Both the position numbers and the translations under genes were made by a program. 20,127 nt of DNA from CAVQGZ01 sp964356295 (GTDB taxonomy: Bacteria > Actinomycetota > Actinomycetes > Jiangellales > Jiangellaceae), in NCBI GenBank assembly GCA_964356295.1, contig CAYHHE010000053.1, positions 1 through 20,127 of the forward strand. Direction: 5' to 3'. Below are positions 7,630 to 15,400 of the stretch, piece by piece; positions within the stretch are counted from its first letter, which is position 1; each line of letters starts with the position of its first letter. The notes beneath the pieces were generated by a model. That model did not search any database and was not told the DNA's origin. It saw only the letters and a program-made list of their open reading frames with translations.

Positions 7630-7950
7630 GCCCCGGGTGTCGCTGAAGGATGATCGGGGCGCCCCAGGTGTCGCTGAGGGATGATCACCGCGCCCCAGGT
7701 GTCGCTCCCGCCATGATCACCGCGCTCCAGGTGTCGCCCCAGCGACACCTACGGCGCACTGACGCGCCGATCCGCGCTCCCACCATGATCACCGCGCCCT
7801 AGGTGTCGCTGAGGGATGATCAGGGCGCCCCAGGTGTCGCTGAGGGATGATCGGGGCGCCCCAGGTGTCGCTGAGGGATGATCACCGCGCTCCAGGTGTC
7901 GCCCCAGCGACACCTGGAGCGCACAGACGCGCCGATCCGCGACCACGATC
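7630..7950 (+). repeat. Two-block array of 31-bp tandem repeats, each block ending in a hairpin
   Basis: Eight copies of the core GGTGTCGC occur at 7636, 7667, 7698 and 7730 (block A) and 7802, 7833, 7864 and 7895 (block B). Spacing is 31 or 32 bases within blocks and 72 between them. The commonest unit contains GGTGTCGCTGAGGGATGATC with a GCGCCCCA-type flank. The last copy in each block runs into an inverted repeat. In block B the arms are GCGCTCCAGGTGTCGC (7887-7902) and GCGACACCTGGAGCGC (7907-7922), a perfect 16-bp stem with loop CCCA. In block A only about nine pairs remain (right arm from 7742). Both blocks then continue with GACGCGCCGATCCGCG. The units are contiguous, with no unique spacers. 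All reading frames give low-complexity peptides, so I read this as non-coding. Confidence 0.9.
7887..7922 (+). terminator. Perfect 16-bp hairpin at the end of repeat block B
   Basis: Arms 7887-7902 and 7907-7922 with a CCCA loop. Such a stem would form a very stable structure on either strand. It could act as a bidirectional terminator, a REP-like element or a protein-binding palindrome; no T-tract is present, so a terminator role is not assured. Confidence 0.5.
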
Positions 7951-7981
7951 TCGCCCTGACGCAGGCGCAGCCTGCCTCGAC

Positions 7982-8430
7982 GTGCGCCCCGTCATCGACC
8001 CCGGCATCCCCTCGCCACGGACGCGGCACCGCGACCGGCACGGCCCGCGGCCTGCGCGGATCGGTGGTCACCGACGAGGTCCGGCTGGCGTGGACGACGG
8101 CCGAGCGATTCGACGACGTGGCCACCGCTGCGGTCACCCGGCTGGACAAGTGATGGTCGGCGGAGCTGGCCGACGTCCACGTCCTCGTCGAGGACGTCCC
8201 CGACCTGTCGGCCTGGGACCGCGACTGGGTCCCGCGGGGCCGCTGCGACCCGGCGGAGGCCGGGCTGCCGGCGCGGGTGGTGCTGTTCGGCCGCCCGATC
8301 CGGACCCGGGCGCGTGGCGAGATCGCCCTGCGTCGGCTCGTGCTTGACGCGCTGGTCGAGCACGTGGCCGAACTGCTCGGCATCGACCCCGCCGAGGTCG
8401 ATCCCGGGTACGACGACCAGGGGCCCGGCG
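7982..8430 (+). pseudogene. Decayed zincin-like metallopeptidase-family gene (frameshift plus nonsense codon)
   Basis: Remnant of the actinobacterial metallopeptidase family (PF06262/DUF1025-like) of about 140 residues. In one frame, from a possible GTG at 7982, the N-terminus ends in RTRHRDRHG. The expected continuation RGLRGSVV is in the next frame, so one extra C has been gained in the CCC at 8044-8046. The second frame then reads TTAERFDDVATAAVTRLDK and hits TGA at 8151-8153. Translation resumes in the same frame as WSAELADVHVLVEDVPDL, ARVVLFGRPIRTRARGEIAL and LVEHVAELLGIDPAEVDPGY, matching the family pattern to its usual end. A CGA-to-TGA change explains the stop. Third-position G/C is still high, so decay looks recent. 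No proper stop follows the family end. The gene abuts the repeat array. Alternative: an assembly or sequencing error, though two independent lesions make that less likely. Confidence 0.75.
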
Positions 8431-8529
8431 ACCGCCGGCGGCCAGCGCCAGCGGGGCAGCCCGGCACACAGGTCGGGCAGCACCGGCGCCACGTCAGCGG
8501 TGCTGCACACGCCACGCAGCGACCGGTCG

Positions 8530-8558
8530 TTGCCGCAGGTAAGTCACGCACGTACCAT
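8530..8558 (+). promoter_or_regulatory. Sigma-A-type promoter of the traR/dksA-like gene
   Basis: TTGCCG (8530-8535) and TACCAT (8553-8558) are separated by exactly 17 bases. The start would be near 8565, followed by AGGAAGGAG at 8571-8579 and the GTG at 8587. This is one of the better promoter matches in the window. The bases between the pseudogene end and this promoter (8431-8529) hold nothing I can identify. Confidence 0.65.
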
Positions 8559-8586
8559 CTTCGGCTTGCGAGGAAGGAGTGCCGAC

Positions 8587-9060
8587 GTGGCACAGCGAAC
8601 GGCCGCCGAGCCGAGCACCTCGAACACGCAACCGCCCGCCAGCGAGACCAAGAGGACCGCCGACGCCGAGGGGCTCGTCGTCCGCGATGGCGAGCAGCCG
8701 TGGACCGACGACGAGCTGGCCGAGGTCCAGGCCGAGCTGCAGGCCGACGCGGCGCGGCTGCGCGAGGAGATCGCCGACGCCGAGTCCGGCATCGCCGACC
8801 TGCTGAAGGGAGCAGGGGAGGAAGGCGGGGAGGACACCGCCGACACCGGCGCCAAGGCCTTCGAGCGGGAGCACGAGATGGCGCTTGCGGCCAGCCACCG
8901 CGAGATCCTCGGCCAGGTGGAACGGGCGCTGCGCACGATCGAGACCGGCACCTACGGGGTGTGCGAGTCCTGCGGCAGCCCCATCGGCAAGGCCCGCCTG
9001 CAGGCCTTCCCCCGTGCCACGCTCTGCCTGGCCTGCAAGCAGCGGCAAGAACGACGCTGA
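8587..9060 (+). CDS. TraR/DksA-family zinc-finger protein
   Basis: A 157-residue cytosolic protein of the TraR/DksA family. DksA-type proteins bind the secondary channel of RNA polymerase and tune transcription with ppGpp; the role of the actinobacterial lspA-linked member is not well defined. The N-terminal 40 residues are low-complexity. A coiled coil follows (residues 41-75: DDELAEVQAELQADAARLRE), then a helix, HREILGQVERALRTIETGTYG, and a four-cysteine zinc finger with Cys126, Cys129, Cys147 and Cys150 (CESCG and CLAC). FPRATLCLACKQ is the typical C-terminal signature. The GTG at 8587 is chosen because AGGAAGGAG stands eight bases upstream with a 17-spaced promoter before it. The open frame extends further up to 8314, but that lies over the pseudogene. 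It is immediately followed by lspA, the usual actinobacterial order. Confidence 0.92.
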   Translation: MAQRTAAEPSTSNTQPPASETKRTADAEGLVVRDGEQPWTDDELAEVQAELQADAARLREEIADAESGIADLLKGAGEEGGEDTADTGAKAFEREHEMALAASHREILGQVERALRTIETGTYGVCESCGSPIGKARLQAFPRATLCLACKQRQERR

Positions 9061-9605
9061 GCCCGGACGACGGCGACCGGTCCGTCGCCTCCTCGACAAC
9101 ATCCCGACGGTCCGTCGTCATCGTGGCGGGGGTGGCGCTGCTGGTCATCCTGCTCGACCGGCTCAGCAAGAGCTGGGCCGTCGACGCCCTCGCCGACGGC
9201 GAGGTGATCGTGCTGGTCGATCCCTGGTGGCAGCTGCGCCTGGTGTACAACCCGGGTGCGGCGTTCGGCTTCGCCGGCGGCTACACCGTCGTGATCACCC
9301 TGGTCGCCGTCGGCGTGGCAGTGATGATCGTCCGGCTGGCGCCGCGGCTGCGCAACGTGTGGTGGGCCCTTGCGCTGGGCGGCATCCTCGGCGGGGCCAT
9401 CGGCAACCTCATCGACCGGCTCACGCAGGAGCCCGGGCCGCTGCGCGGCTTCGTCATCGACTTCATCGAGTGGCCTGGCTTCCCGGTGTGGAACCTCGCC
9501 GACGCAGCCATCGTGGGGTCGGTGGCCCTGGTCCTCCTGCTCACGCTGCGCGACGTCCCGTACGACCGGGCTCCGGACGTACCGTCGCGCTCGGCGGAGC
9601 CGTGA
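9057..9605 (+). CDS. lspA: Lipoprotein signal peptidase LspA (start uncertain)
   Basis: Signal peptidase II, the membrane aspartyl protease that cleaves the signal peptide of diacylated prolipoproteins. Numbered from the CTG at 9057, the 182-residue protein has four hydrophobic segments (about 19-35, 70-92, 101-117, 150-165). It carries the family motifs LLDRLSKSWAV, YNPGAAFGF, GGAIGNLIDR (catalytic Asp120) and FPVWNLADAAI (catalytic Asp149). The first transmembrane helix starts around VVIVAGVALL. The only in-frame GTG that could serve (9123) would remove half of that helix, and there is no ATG or TTG nearby. The CTG overlapping the traR stop (CTGA, 9057-9060) gives a normal-length N-terminus and would allow coupled translation, so I use it provisionally. 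The 3' end overlaps the rluD start in GTGA. Confidence 0.9.
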   Translation: MSPDDGDRSVASSTTSRRSVVIVAGVALLVILLDRLSKSWAVDALADGEVIVLVDPWWQLRLVYNPGAAFGFAGGYTVVITLVAVGVAVMIVRLAPRLRNVWWALALGGILGGAIGNLIDRLTQEPGPLRGFVIDFIEWPGFPVWNLADAAIVGSVALVLLLTLRDVPYDRAPDVPSRSAEP

Positions 9606-10528
9606 GCGAGCGCCGGGCGCTGCCCGTGCCGGACGGGCTGGCCGGGGAGCGGGCCGACTCCGGGCTGGCCCGCCTGCTCGGGCTGTCGCGCACGAAGGCT
9701 GCCGCGGTCATCGCAGCCGGGGACGCCACGATGGACGGCGAGCCGCTGGAGGTGTCGACTCGGCTGGTCCCGGGCGCGTGGCTCGAGGTGACCCCCCCGC
9801 CGCCACCCTCCCCTCCCGCGGTGCGCGCCGAGGCCGTCCCGGGGCTGCGCATCGTGCACGAGGACGCCGACATCGTCGTGGTGGACAAGCCGGTCGGGGT
9901 GGCCGCCCACCCGTCCCCGGGCTGGACCGGCCCCACCGTCGTCGGCGCGCTGGCGGCTGGCGGTGTCACGGTCGCCACGTCCGGCGCCGCGGAGAGGCAG
10001 GGCGTGGTCCACCGGCTCGACGTGGGGACGAGCGGGCTGATGGTGGTGGCCAAGAGCGAGCGCGCCTACTCCGACCTCAAGCGGCAGTTCCGCGACCGCA
10101 CGGTCGAGAAGGTCTACCACGCCCTCGTGCAGGGACGGCTGGACCCGTTGCGCGGGACCATCGACGCCCCCATCGACCGCCACCCCACCCAGGACCACCG
10201 CTTCGCCGTCGTGGCCGGCGGCAGGCCTAGCGTCACCCACTACGCGACCCTGGAGGCCTTCCCCGCCGCGTCCCTGGTGGAGGTCCACCTGGAGACCGGC
10301 CGGACCCACCAGATCAGGGTCCACCTGGCGGCCATGCGTCATCCCTGCGTCGGTGACCTCACCTACGGCGCCGACCCGGTGCTGGCGCGTCGGCTCGGCC
10401 TGACCCGGCAGTGGCTGCACGCCGCCCGGCTCGAGCTGGACCATCCCGCCGACGGCAGGCGGGTAGTGCTCGTCTCCGACTACCCCGACGACCTCGCCAC
10501 GGCGCTGGCCCGGCTTCGCGACGCCTGA
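9602..10528 (+). CDS. rluD: RluD/RluA-family 23S rRNA pseudouridine synthase
   Basis: A 308-residue enzyme of the RluA family. RluD isomerises uridines 1911, 1915 and 1917 in helix 69 of 23S rRNA in E. coli; site specificity here is inferred from the family. Residues 15-63 form an S4-like RNA-binding domain (DSGLARLLGLSRTKAAAVIA). The catalytic domain starts near residue 83 with IVHEDADIVVVDKPVGVAAH and contains the active-site motif VVHRLDVGTSGLMVVAKS, with catalytic Asp140. Then come VEKVYHALVQG, LETGRTHQIRVHLAAMRHP and GDLTYG, all diagnostic. The GTG at 9602 overlaps the lspA stop by four bases (GTGA), so it is translationally coupled. The lspA-rluD pairing is common in bacteria. The stop is TGA at 10526-10528. 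Confidence 0.95.
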   Translation: MSERRALPVPDGLAGERADSGLARLLGLSRTKAAAVIAAGDATMDGEPLEVSTRLVPGAWLEVTPPPPPSPPAVRAEAVPGLRIVHEDADIVVVDKPVGVAAHPSPGWTGPTVVGALAAGGVTVATSGAAERQGVVHRLDVGTSGLMVVAKSERAYSDLKRQFRDRTVEKVYHALVQGRLDPLRGTIDAPIDRHPTQDHRFAVVAGGRPSVTHYATLEAFPAASLVEVHLETGRTHQIRVHLAAMRHPCVGDLTYGADPVLARRLGLTRQWLHAARLELDHPADGRRVVLVSDYPDDLATALARLRDA

Positions 10529-10543
10529 GCCGCGCCGGTCTGG

Positions 10544-10549
10544 CAGGGT
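10544..10549 (+). promoter_or_regulatory. Candidate -10 for a leaderless aldo/keto reductase message
   Basis: CAGGGT at 10544-10549 is followed six bases later by the ATG at 10556. No Shine-Dalgarno is present in the 27-base gap after rluD. This spacing is what leaderless actinobacterial genes show, but the hexamer is a weak -10 and no -35 is evident. Confidence 0.35.
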
Positions 10550-10555
10550 GCGGGC

Positions 10556-11428
10556 ATGACCACCGACGGCCCTGCCGCCCGCAGCGGCACCTTCACCTTG
10601 GGCTCCTTCACCGACGACCCCTTGACGGTGCACCGGCTCGGCTTCGGAGCCATGCGCGTCACCGGCCCCGGCATCTGGGGGCCACCGGCTGACCACGACG
10701 CCGCGGTGGCGGTGCTGCGGCGGGCCGTCGAGCTGGGCGTGGACCTCATCGACACCGCCGACTCCTACGGCCCGTTCGTCTCCGAGGACCTGATCCGGGA
10801 GGCCCTGCACCCCTACCGAGACGTCGTCATCGCGACCAAGGGCGCGCTGCTGCGTACCGGGCCCAACGCCTGGCACGTCCTCGGCGATCCGCACTACCTG
10901 CAGCAGTGCGTCGAGATGAGCCTGCGCCGACTGGGCGTGGAGCGCATCGACCTCTACCAGCTGCACCGCGTGGACGGTCGCTACCCGCTGGCCGACCAGC
11001 TCGGTGTGCTGGCCCAGATGCAGGAGCAGGGCAAGATCCGCCACATCGGGCTCTCCGAGGTGGACCTCGCCACCCTGCAGGCCGCGCAGGAGCAGGTGGA
11101 CGTGGTGTCGGTGCAGAACATCTACAACGTGGGCAACCGAGCGCACGCCGATGTGGTCGAGGCCTGCGAGCGCGGCAGCGTGGGTTTCATCCCCTGGTAC
11201 CCGATCGCCGGCGGCCAGCTGCTGGACCAGGACAGCCCGCTGGCGAGCCTGTCGGCGCAGACCGGGTACACGATTGCCCAGCTGTCGGTGGCGTGGCTGC
11301 TGCGCCGCAGCCTGGTGATGCTTCCCATCCCGGGCACCGGCAGCCTCGAGCATCTCGAGCAGAACTGCGCGGCGGTCGACGTCCGGCTCGACGAGCGGCA
11401 GTGGGCCACGCTGGACGACCTCGCCTGA
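10556..11428 (+). CDS. Aldo/keto reductase family oxidoreductase
   Basis: A 290-residue NAD(P)H-dependent aldo/keto reductase with the (beta/alpha)8 barrel fold. The catalytic tetrad is complete: Asp66 and Tyr71 in LIDTADSYG, Lys95 in VIATKG and His137 in LYQLHRVD. Other family features are LGFGAMRVTG at 28-37, GKIRHIGLSEV and the cofactor-loop stretch LPIPGTGSLEHLEQN near the C-terminus. The closest flavour is the oxidoreductase group that acts on unknown carbonyl substrates; the sequence does not reveal which. It lies 27 bases after rluD and 68 bases before the TipA-like regulator, on the same strand. The intergenic operator belongs to the downstream regulator, so I see no direct evidence that the regulator controls this gene. 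Start ATG at 10556. Confidence 0.93.
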   Translation: MTTDGPAARSGTFTLGSFTDDPLTVHRLGFGAMRVTGPGIWGPPADHDAAVAVLRRAVELGVDLIDTADSYGPFVSEDLIREALHPYRDVVIATKGALLRTGPNAWHVLGDPHYLQQCVEMSLRRLGVERIDLYQLHRVDGRYPLADQLGVLAQMQEQGKIRHIGLSEVDLATLQAAQEQVDVVSVQNIYNVGNRAHADVVEACERGSVGFIPWYPIAGGQLLDQDSPLASLSAQTGYTIAQLSVAWLLRRSLVMLPIPGTGSLEHLEQNCAAVDVRLDERQWATLDDLA

Positions 11429-11458
11429 GTCCTGTCAGACCCCGCGCGGCTCGACGGC

Positions 11459-11489
11459 TTGACCCTGACGTAACGTGAGGGTCTAGCGT
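11459..11489 (+). promoter_or_regulatory. MerR-type promoter/operator with 19-bp spacer, autoregulatory
   Basis: TTGACC (-35, 11459-11464) and TAGCGT (-10, 11484-11489) are 19 bp apart, the over-long spacing typical of promoters remodelled by MerR activators. A nearly perfect 23-bp inverted repeat fills the spacer (11461-11483): outer arms GACCCT and AGGGTC, inner arms ACGT and ACGT, with only positions 7, 12 and 17 off symmetry. Transcription should start at about 11496-11497, at the ATG itself, so the message would be leaderless. An alternative -10, TCTAGC at 11482-11487, would give 17 bp. Confidence 0.75.
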
Positions 11490-11496
11490 CGGTCGC

Positions 11497-12288
11497 ATGG
11501 CAGGTCGCGTCGAGGCAGGTCGCGTCTGCAGCGTCGGCGAGGTGGCCTCGATGGCCGGGGTGTCGGTGCGCACGCTGCACCACTACGACAGCACCGGGCT
11601 GCTCGTGCCGTCCTCCCGCAGCCCCGCCGGGTACCGGCAGTACAGCCCTGCCGACCTCGAGCGGCTGCAGGAGCTGCTGGTCTACCGACGGCTCGGGTTC
11701 GCCCTGGAGGAGATCACCGCCCTGCTCGACGACCCCGGTCACGAACGGCGCGCCGCCCTGCTGCGACAGCGGGACCTGCTGGGTCGTCGCATCGACGACC
11801 TCGTCCGGGTGCAGCGCCTGGTCGAGCGAACCCTGAGCACCCTGGAAGGAGCCACTGCGATGAGCGAGACCGACATGTTCGACGGGCTGAGCCCGGTTCA
11901 GCGCAACGAGGCCGAGCACGGCCAGGAGGTGCGCGAGCGCTGGGGGGACACCGACGCCTACGCCGAGTCGGCTCGGCGGACCGGGCGCTACAGCGAGCAG
12001 GACTGGGCGGCGATCAAGGCCGAGGGTGAGTCCATCGAGTCCAGGCTGGCCGACCTGCTCGCAGCCGGAGTGAGCGCGGACGACCCGCAGGCGATGGACG
12101 CCGCGCAGGCGCACCGCGCGCACATCGACCGCTGGTTCTACCCGTGCAGCCACGAGATGCACACCCACCTCGGCGAGATGTACGTGGCCGACGAGCGCTT
12201 CGCGGCGCACTACGACCAGCGCCGGGAGGGCCTGGCGGTCTACCTGCGTGAGGCGATCCTGGCCAACGGGCTGCGCGCAGTCGGCTGA
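11497..12288 (+). CDS. TipA-like MerR-family transcriptional activator (MerR HTH plus TipAS domain)
   Basis: A 263-residue regulator. Residues 11-80 are a MerR winged helix-turn-helix (CSVGEVASMAGVSVRTLHHY, then GLLVPSSRSPAGYRQYS). Residues 81-118 form the dimerising coiled coil. Residues 122-263 are a TipAS-type ligand domain. In Streptomyces TipAL, this domain captures thiopeptide antibiotics, covalently through a cysteine, and the MerR part then activates its own promoter. Cys217 in RWFYPCSHEMH is placed like that cysteine, and HLGEMYVADERF follows as in the family. The natural ligand here is unknown; many TipAS-domain proteins sense other compounds. No Shine-Dalgarno precedes the ATG, fitting the leaderless start predicted from the operator-promoter just upstream. 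An internal in-frame ATG at codon 122 has its own strong ribosome site. Confidence 0.93.
   Translation: MAGRVEAGRVCSVGEVASMAGVSVRTLHHYDSTGLLVPSSRSPAGYRQYSPADLERLQELLVYRRLGFALEEITALLDDPGHERRAALLRQRDLLGRRIDDLVRVQRLVERTLSTLEGATAMSETDMFDGLSPVQRNEAEHGQEVRERWGDTDAYAESARRTGRYSEQDWAAIKAEGESIESRLADLLAAGVSADDPQAMDAAQAHRAHIDRWFYPCSHEMHTHLGEMYVADERFAAHYDQRREGLAVYLREAILANGLRAVG
11860..12288 (+). CDS. Internal in-frame product: TipAS-like ligand domain alone
   Basis: ATG at 11860 (codon 122 of the TipA-like gene) is preceded by GGAAGGAG at 11844-11851 with an eight-base gap, a much better ribosome site than the full-length start has. It falls exactly at the junction between coiled coil and ligand domain, giving a 142-residue protein starting MSETDMFDGLSP. 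In Streptomyces lividans, tipA makes TipAL and an abundant short TipAS of about this size from one frame, so I infer the same dual output. The short form would lack DNA binding and could sequester the ligand. Confidence 0.65.
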   Translation: MSETDMFDGLSPVQRNEAEHGQEVRERWGDTDAYAESARRTGRYSEQDWAAIKAEGESIESRLADLLAAGVSADDPQAMDAAQAHRAHIDRWFYPCSHEMHTHLGEMYVADERFAAHYDQRREGLAVYLREAILANGLRAVG

Positions 12289-12303
12289 GCCGGTGCCACC
12301 GGC
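12289..12303 (+). terminator. Candidate hairpin after the TipA-like gene
   Basis: GCCGGT-GCC-ACCGGC, a 6-bp perfect stem starting at the base after the TGA stop. No T-run follows. Confidence 0.35.
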
Positions 12304-12400
12304 GCGGCCGTCCCGGTTGTGCTGGAGGCGGCGGTTAGGCTCGGTGCCGCTTCCCCGAGCACTGCCACGGACGGCGCCCAGCGGGCATCGTCCGCGCCTG

Positions 12401-12429
12401 TACTGTCCCGGTGAGCCGTGCGGAGGAGG
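12401..12429 (+). promoter_or_regulatory. Candidate dnaE -10 element and ribosome binding site
   Basis: TACTGT at 12401-12406 could serve as -10, giving a start near 12412; no good -35 is seen. GGAGGAGG at 12422-12429 is a strong Shine-Dalgarno that points to the GTG at 12441 as the dnaE start rather than the in-frame GTG at 12411, which has no ribosome site. Confidence 0.5.
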
Positions 12430-12440
12430 TCGTCGCTTCA

Positions 12441-15400
12441 GTGTCCGGGCCGGAGTTCGTGCACCTGCACTGCCACACCGAGTACTCGATGCTGGACGGG
12501 GCGGCCCGCGTTCCTGAGCTCCTCGACGAGTGCCAGCGGCTCGGGATGGACTCGCTGGCCATCACCGACCACGGCAACATGTTCGGGTCGTACGACTTCT
12601 ACGTGCAGGCCCGCAAGCGCGGCATCCGGCCCATCATCGGGGTCGAGGCCTACCTCACCCCGCGCACCAGCCGATTCGACCGCACCCGTGTCCAGTGGAA
12701 CGCCGGCGGCGAGGACGACGTCTCCGGTGGGGGCGCGTTCACCCACCTGACGCTGCTCGCGCAGACCACCGCGGGCATGCACAACCTGTTCCGGCTGTCC
12801 TCGCTGGCCAGCATCGAGGGGTTCTTCTACAAGCCCCGGATGGACCTCGAGCTGCTCAGCCGGTACTCCGACGGGATCATCGCGTTCACCGGATGCCCGT
12901 CCGGCGAGGTGCAGACCTGGCTGCGGATCGGCCGGTACGGCGAGGCGCTGAAGGCGGCCGCGACACTGCGCGACATCTTCGGCCAGGACAACCTCTACGT
13001 CGAGCTGATGGACCACGGCCTGCCGATCGAGACCCGGGTGAAGGGCGACCTGTTGCGCCTGGCCCGCGACCTCGGCCTGCCGCTGGTGGCGACCAACGAC
13101 CTGCACTACACCCGGGCCGAGGACGCCGCGGCCCACGAGGCGCTGCTGTGCGTCCAGTCCGGCTCGACGCTGGCCGACCCGAAGCGGTTCAAGTTCGACG
13201 CCTCGACGTTCTACCTGCAGTCCCCGGCGCAGATGCACGAGCTCTTCGCCGACGTGCCGGAGGCTTGCCAGAACACGCTGGCCGTTGCTGAGCGCTGCCA
13301 CGTCGAGTTCGCCGAGGGAGCCGACCTCATGCCGAGGTTCGAGGTTCCCGCCGGTGAGACCGAGGCGACCTGGCTGGCCAAGGAGGTCGACCGCGGCCTG
13401 CACCGCCGATTCGGCGCCACCGTCCCGGACCAGGCCCGCGCCCAGGCGGCCTACGAGACCTCGGTCGTCACGAGCATGGGGTTCCCCGGCTACTTCCTCG
13501 TCGTCAGCGACTTCATCCGGTGGGCCAAGGAGCAGGGCATCCGGGTCGGGCCGGGCCGAGGTTCGGCGGCCGGCTCGATCGTGGCCTACGCGCTGGGTAT
13601 CACCGACCTCAACCCGCTCGAGCACGGGCTGCTGTTCGAGCGGTTCCTCAACCCCGAGCGAGTGAGCAAGCCCGACATCGACATCGACTTCGACGAGCGT
13701 CGGCGCGGTGACGTGATCGCCTACGTCACTGACAAGTACGGCGCCGAGCGGGTCGCGCAGATCGTCACCTTCGGCACCATCAAGGCCAAGCAGGCCATCA
13801 AGGACTCCGCTCGCGTCCTGGGCTACCCGTACGCTCTGGGCGACAAGATCACCAAGGCGTACCCGGCCAGCATCATGGGCAAGGACGTGCCCTTGTCGGG
13901 GGTGTTCGACGGCGGGCACGAGCGCTACGCGGAGGCAGCTGAGTTCCGCGCCCTGTACGACAGCGACCCCGACGTCGCCCGCGTCGTCGACATCGCGAAG
14001 GGGCTGGAGAACCTCAAGCGGCAGTGGGGGGTGCACGCCGCGGGCGTGATCATGTCCCGGGAGCCACTCATCGACCTCGTCCCGATCATGAGACGGGAGC
14101 AGGACGGCGCGATCATCACCCAGTTCGACAACAGCTCCTGCGACGCGCTCGGGCTGCTCAAGATGGACTTCCTGGGCCTGCGCAACCTCACCGTCCTGGA
14201 CGACGCGCTGGCCAACGTCCGGGTCAACCGGGGCACCGAGGTCGTGCTGGAGACCCTCGCGCTGGACGACCCGGCCACCTACGAGCTGCTCGCCCGCGGT
14301 GACACCCTCGGGGTCTTCCAGCTCGACGGGGCGCCGATGCGCGCGCTGCTGCGGGCGATGAAGCCGGACTCGTTCGCCGACATCTCCGCGGTGCTGGCCC
14401 TCTACCGGCCCGGCCCGATGGGCGCCAACAGCCACACCAACTACGCGCTGCGCAAGAACGGTCTGCAGCCGATCACCCCGATCCATCCGGAACTCGAACA
14501 GGCCCTGGAGCCGATCCTTGGGGAGACGCACGGCCTGTGCGTCACGGGCGACACCCTCGTCTGGGATGCCACGACCGGCCAGCGCGTGCGCATCGACTCG
14601 ATCGGGTCGCGGGTGGCGGACGGTGCATTCCGCACGTTCGGGGTCGCGAAGGACGGCACGGTCTGTGCCGCGGACGTGACGCACTGGATCCCCACCGGGG
14701 CCAAGCGCGTGCTGCGGGTCGCAACGGCCAGCGGACACACGGTTCGCTTGTCGGAGGATCATCCGGTGCTCACGCCCTCCGGCTGGCGCAAGGCCGGTGA
14801 ACTGATGGCGGGCGTGGACCGCCTGGCCGTTCCGAAGACGCCGCACGATGCCGAGCAGCCCGATCGCGGCTTGACCGTGGACCAGGCCCGGCTCTTGGGC
14901 TACCTGGTAGGCGACGGCTATCTCACGCTGTACCAGAACTCGCTGATCAGCGGTTCGCCGGAGCTGCTGGCAGACGCCGCCGAGCGCGTCCGGCGGGCGT
15001 TTCCCGACTGCCACCCCGTGCTGCGGCAACGCGGCACCGAGGTCCGCGGTGACGGCCACAGGCGCTGGGCCGACCGGCTGGATCTCATGGCCAGCCCACC
15101 GGGGATCGGCCGAGGCCGGGGGGCCAAGGGGGGCCGGTACGATCGTTTGAGCCTCAACGTCTGGTTGCGCGACTTGGGGTTCGCACGGCGCACGACTGCA
15201 GCGCACAAGTTCGTCCCCGATGCGGTATTCCGCGCCGACCGGGCCACGATCCTGCAGTTCCTTGCCGGGCTGTGGGACACGGACGGCCACGTCGGGCCCG
15301 AGGTTGCGTTCCTCACCACGATCAGCAGCCGACTCGCCAACGATGTGCAGGCCCTCCTCGGCCGGCTTGGCATTCTGGCCCGGGTCCGGGCCGACGCGCC

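Noticed and set aside
7266..7748. Minus-strand ORF across the T-box leader and repeats
   Set aside because: It reads through a structured RNA and tandem repeats, giving a repetitive peptide with no domain.
7630..7950. Possible CRISPR array
   Set aside because: The 31-base units abut one another with no unique spacers, the flanks are degenerate, and no cas gene is in the window.
8151..8153. TGA read as selenocysteine in the metallopeptidase-like gene
   Set aside because: The family has Arg or a similar residue there, no SECIS-like element is apparent, and an independent frameshift lies upstream, so decay is the better reading.
7992..8510. Minus-strand ORF over the pseudogene
   Set aside because: No recognisable domain; the opposite strand matches the metallopeptidase family in two frames.
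8277..9056. Plus-strand open frame that appears to extend LspA by 260 residues
   Set aside because: Its N-terminal part is the tail of the pseudogene and the rest lies out of frame across traR; only the part after about 9057 matches LspA.
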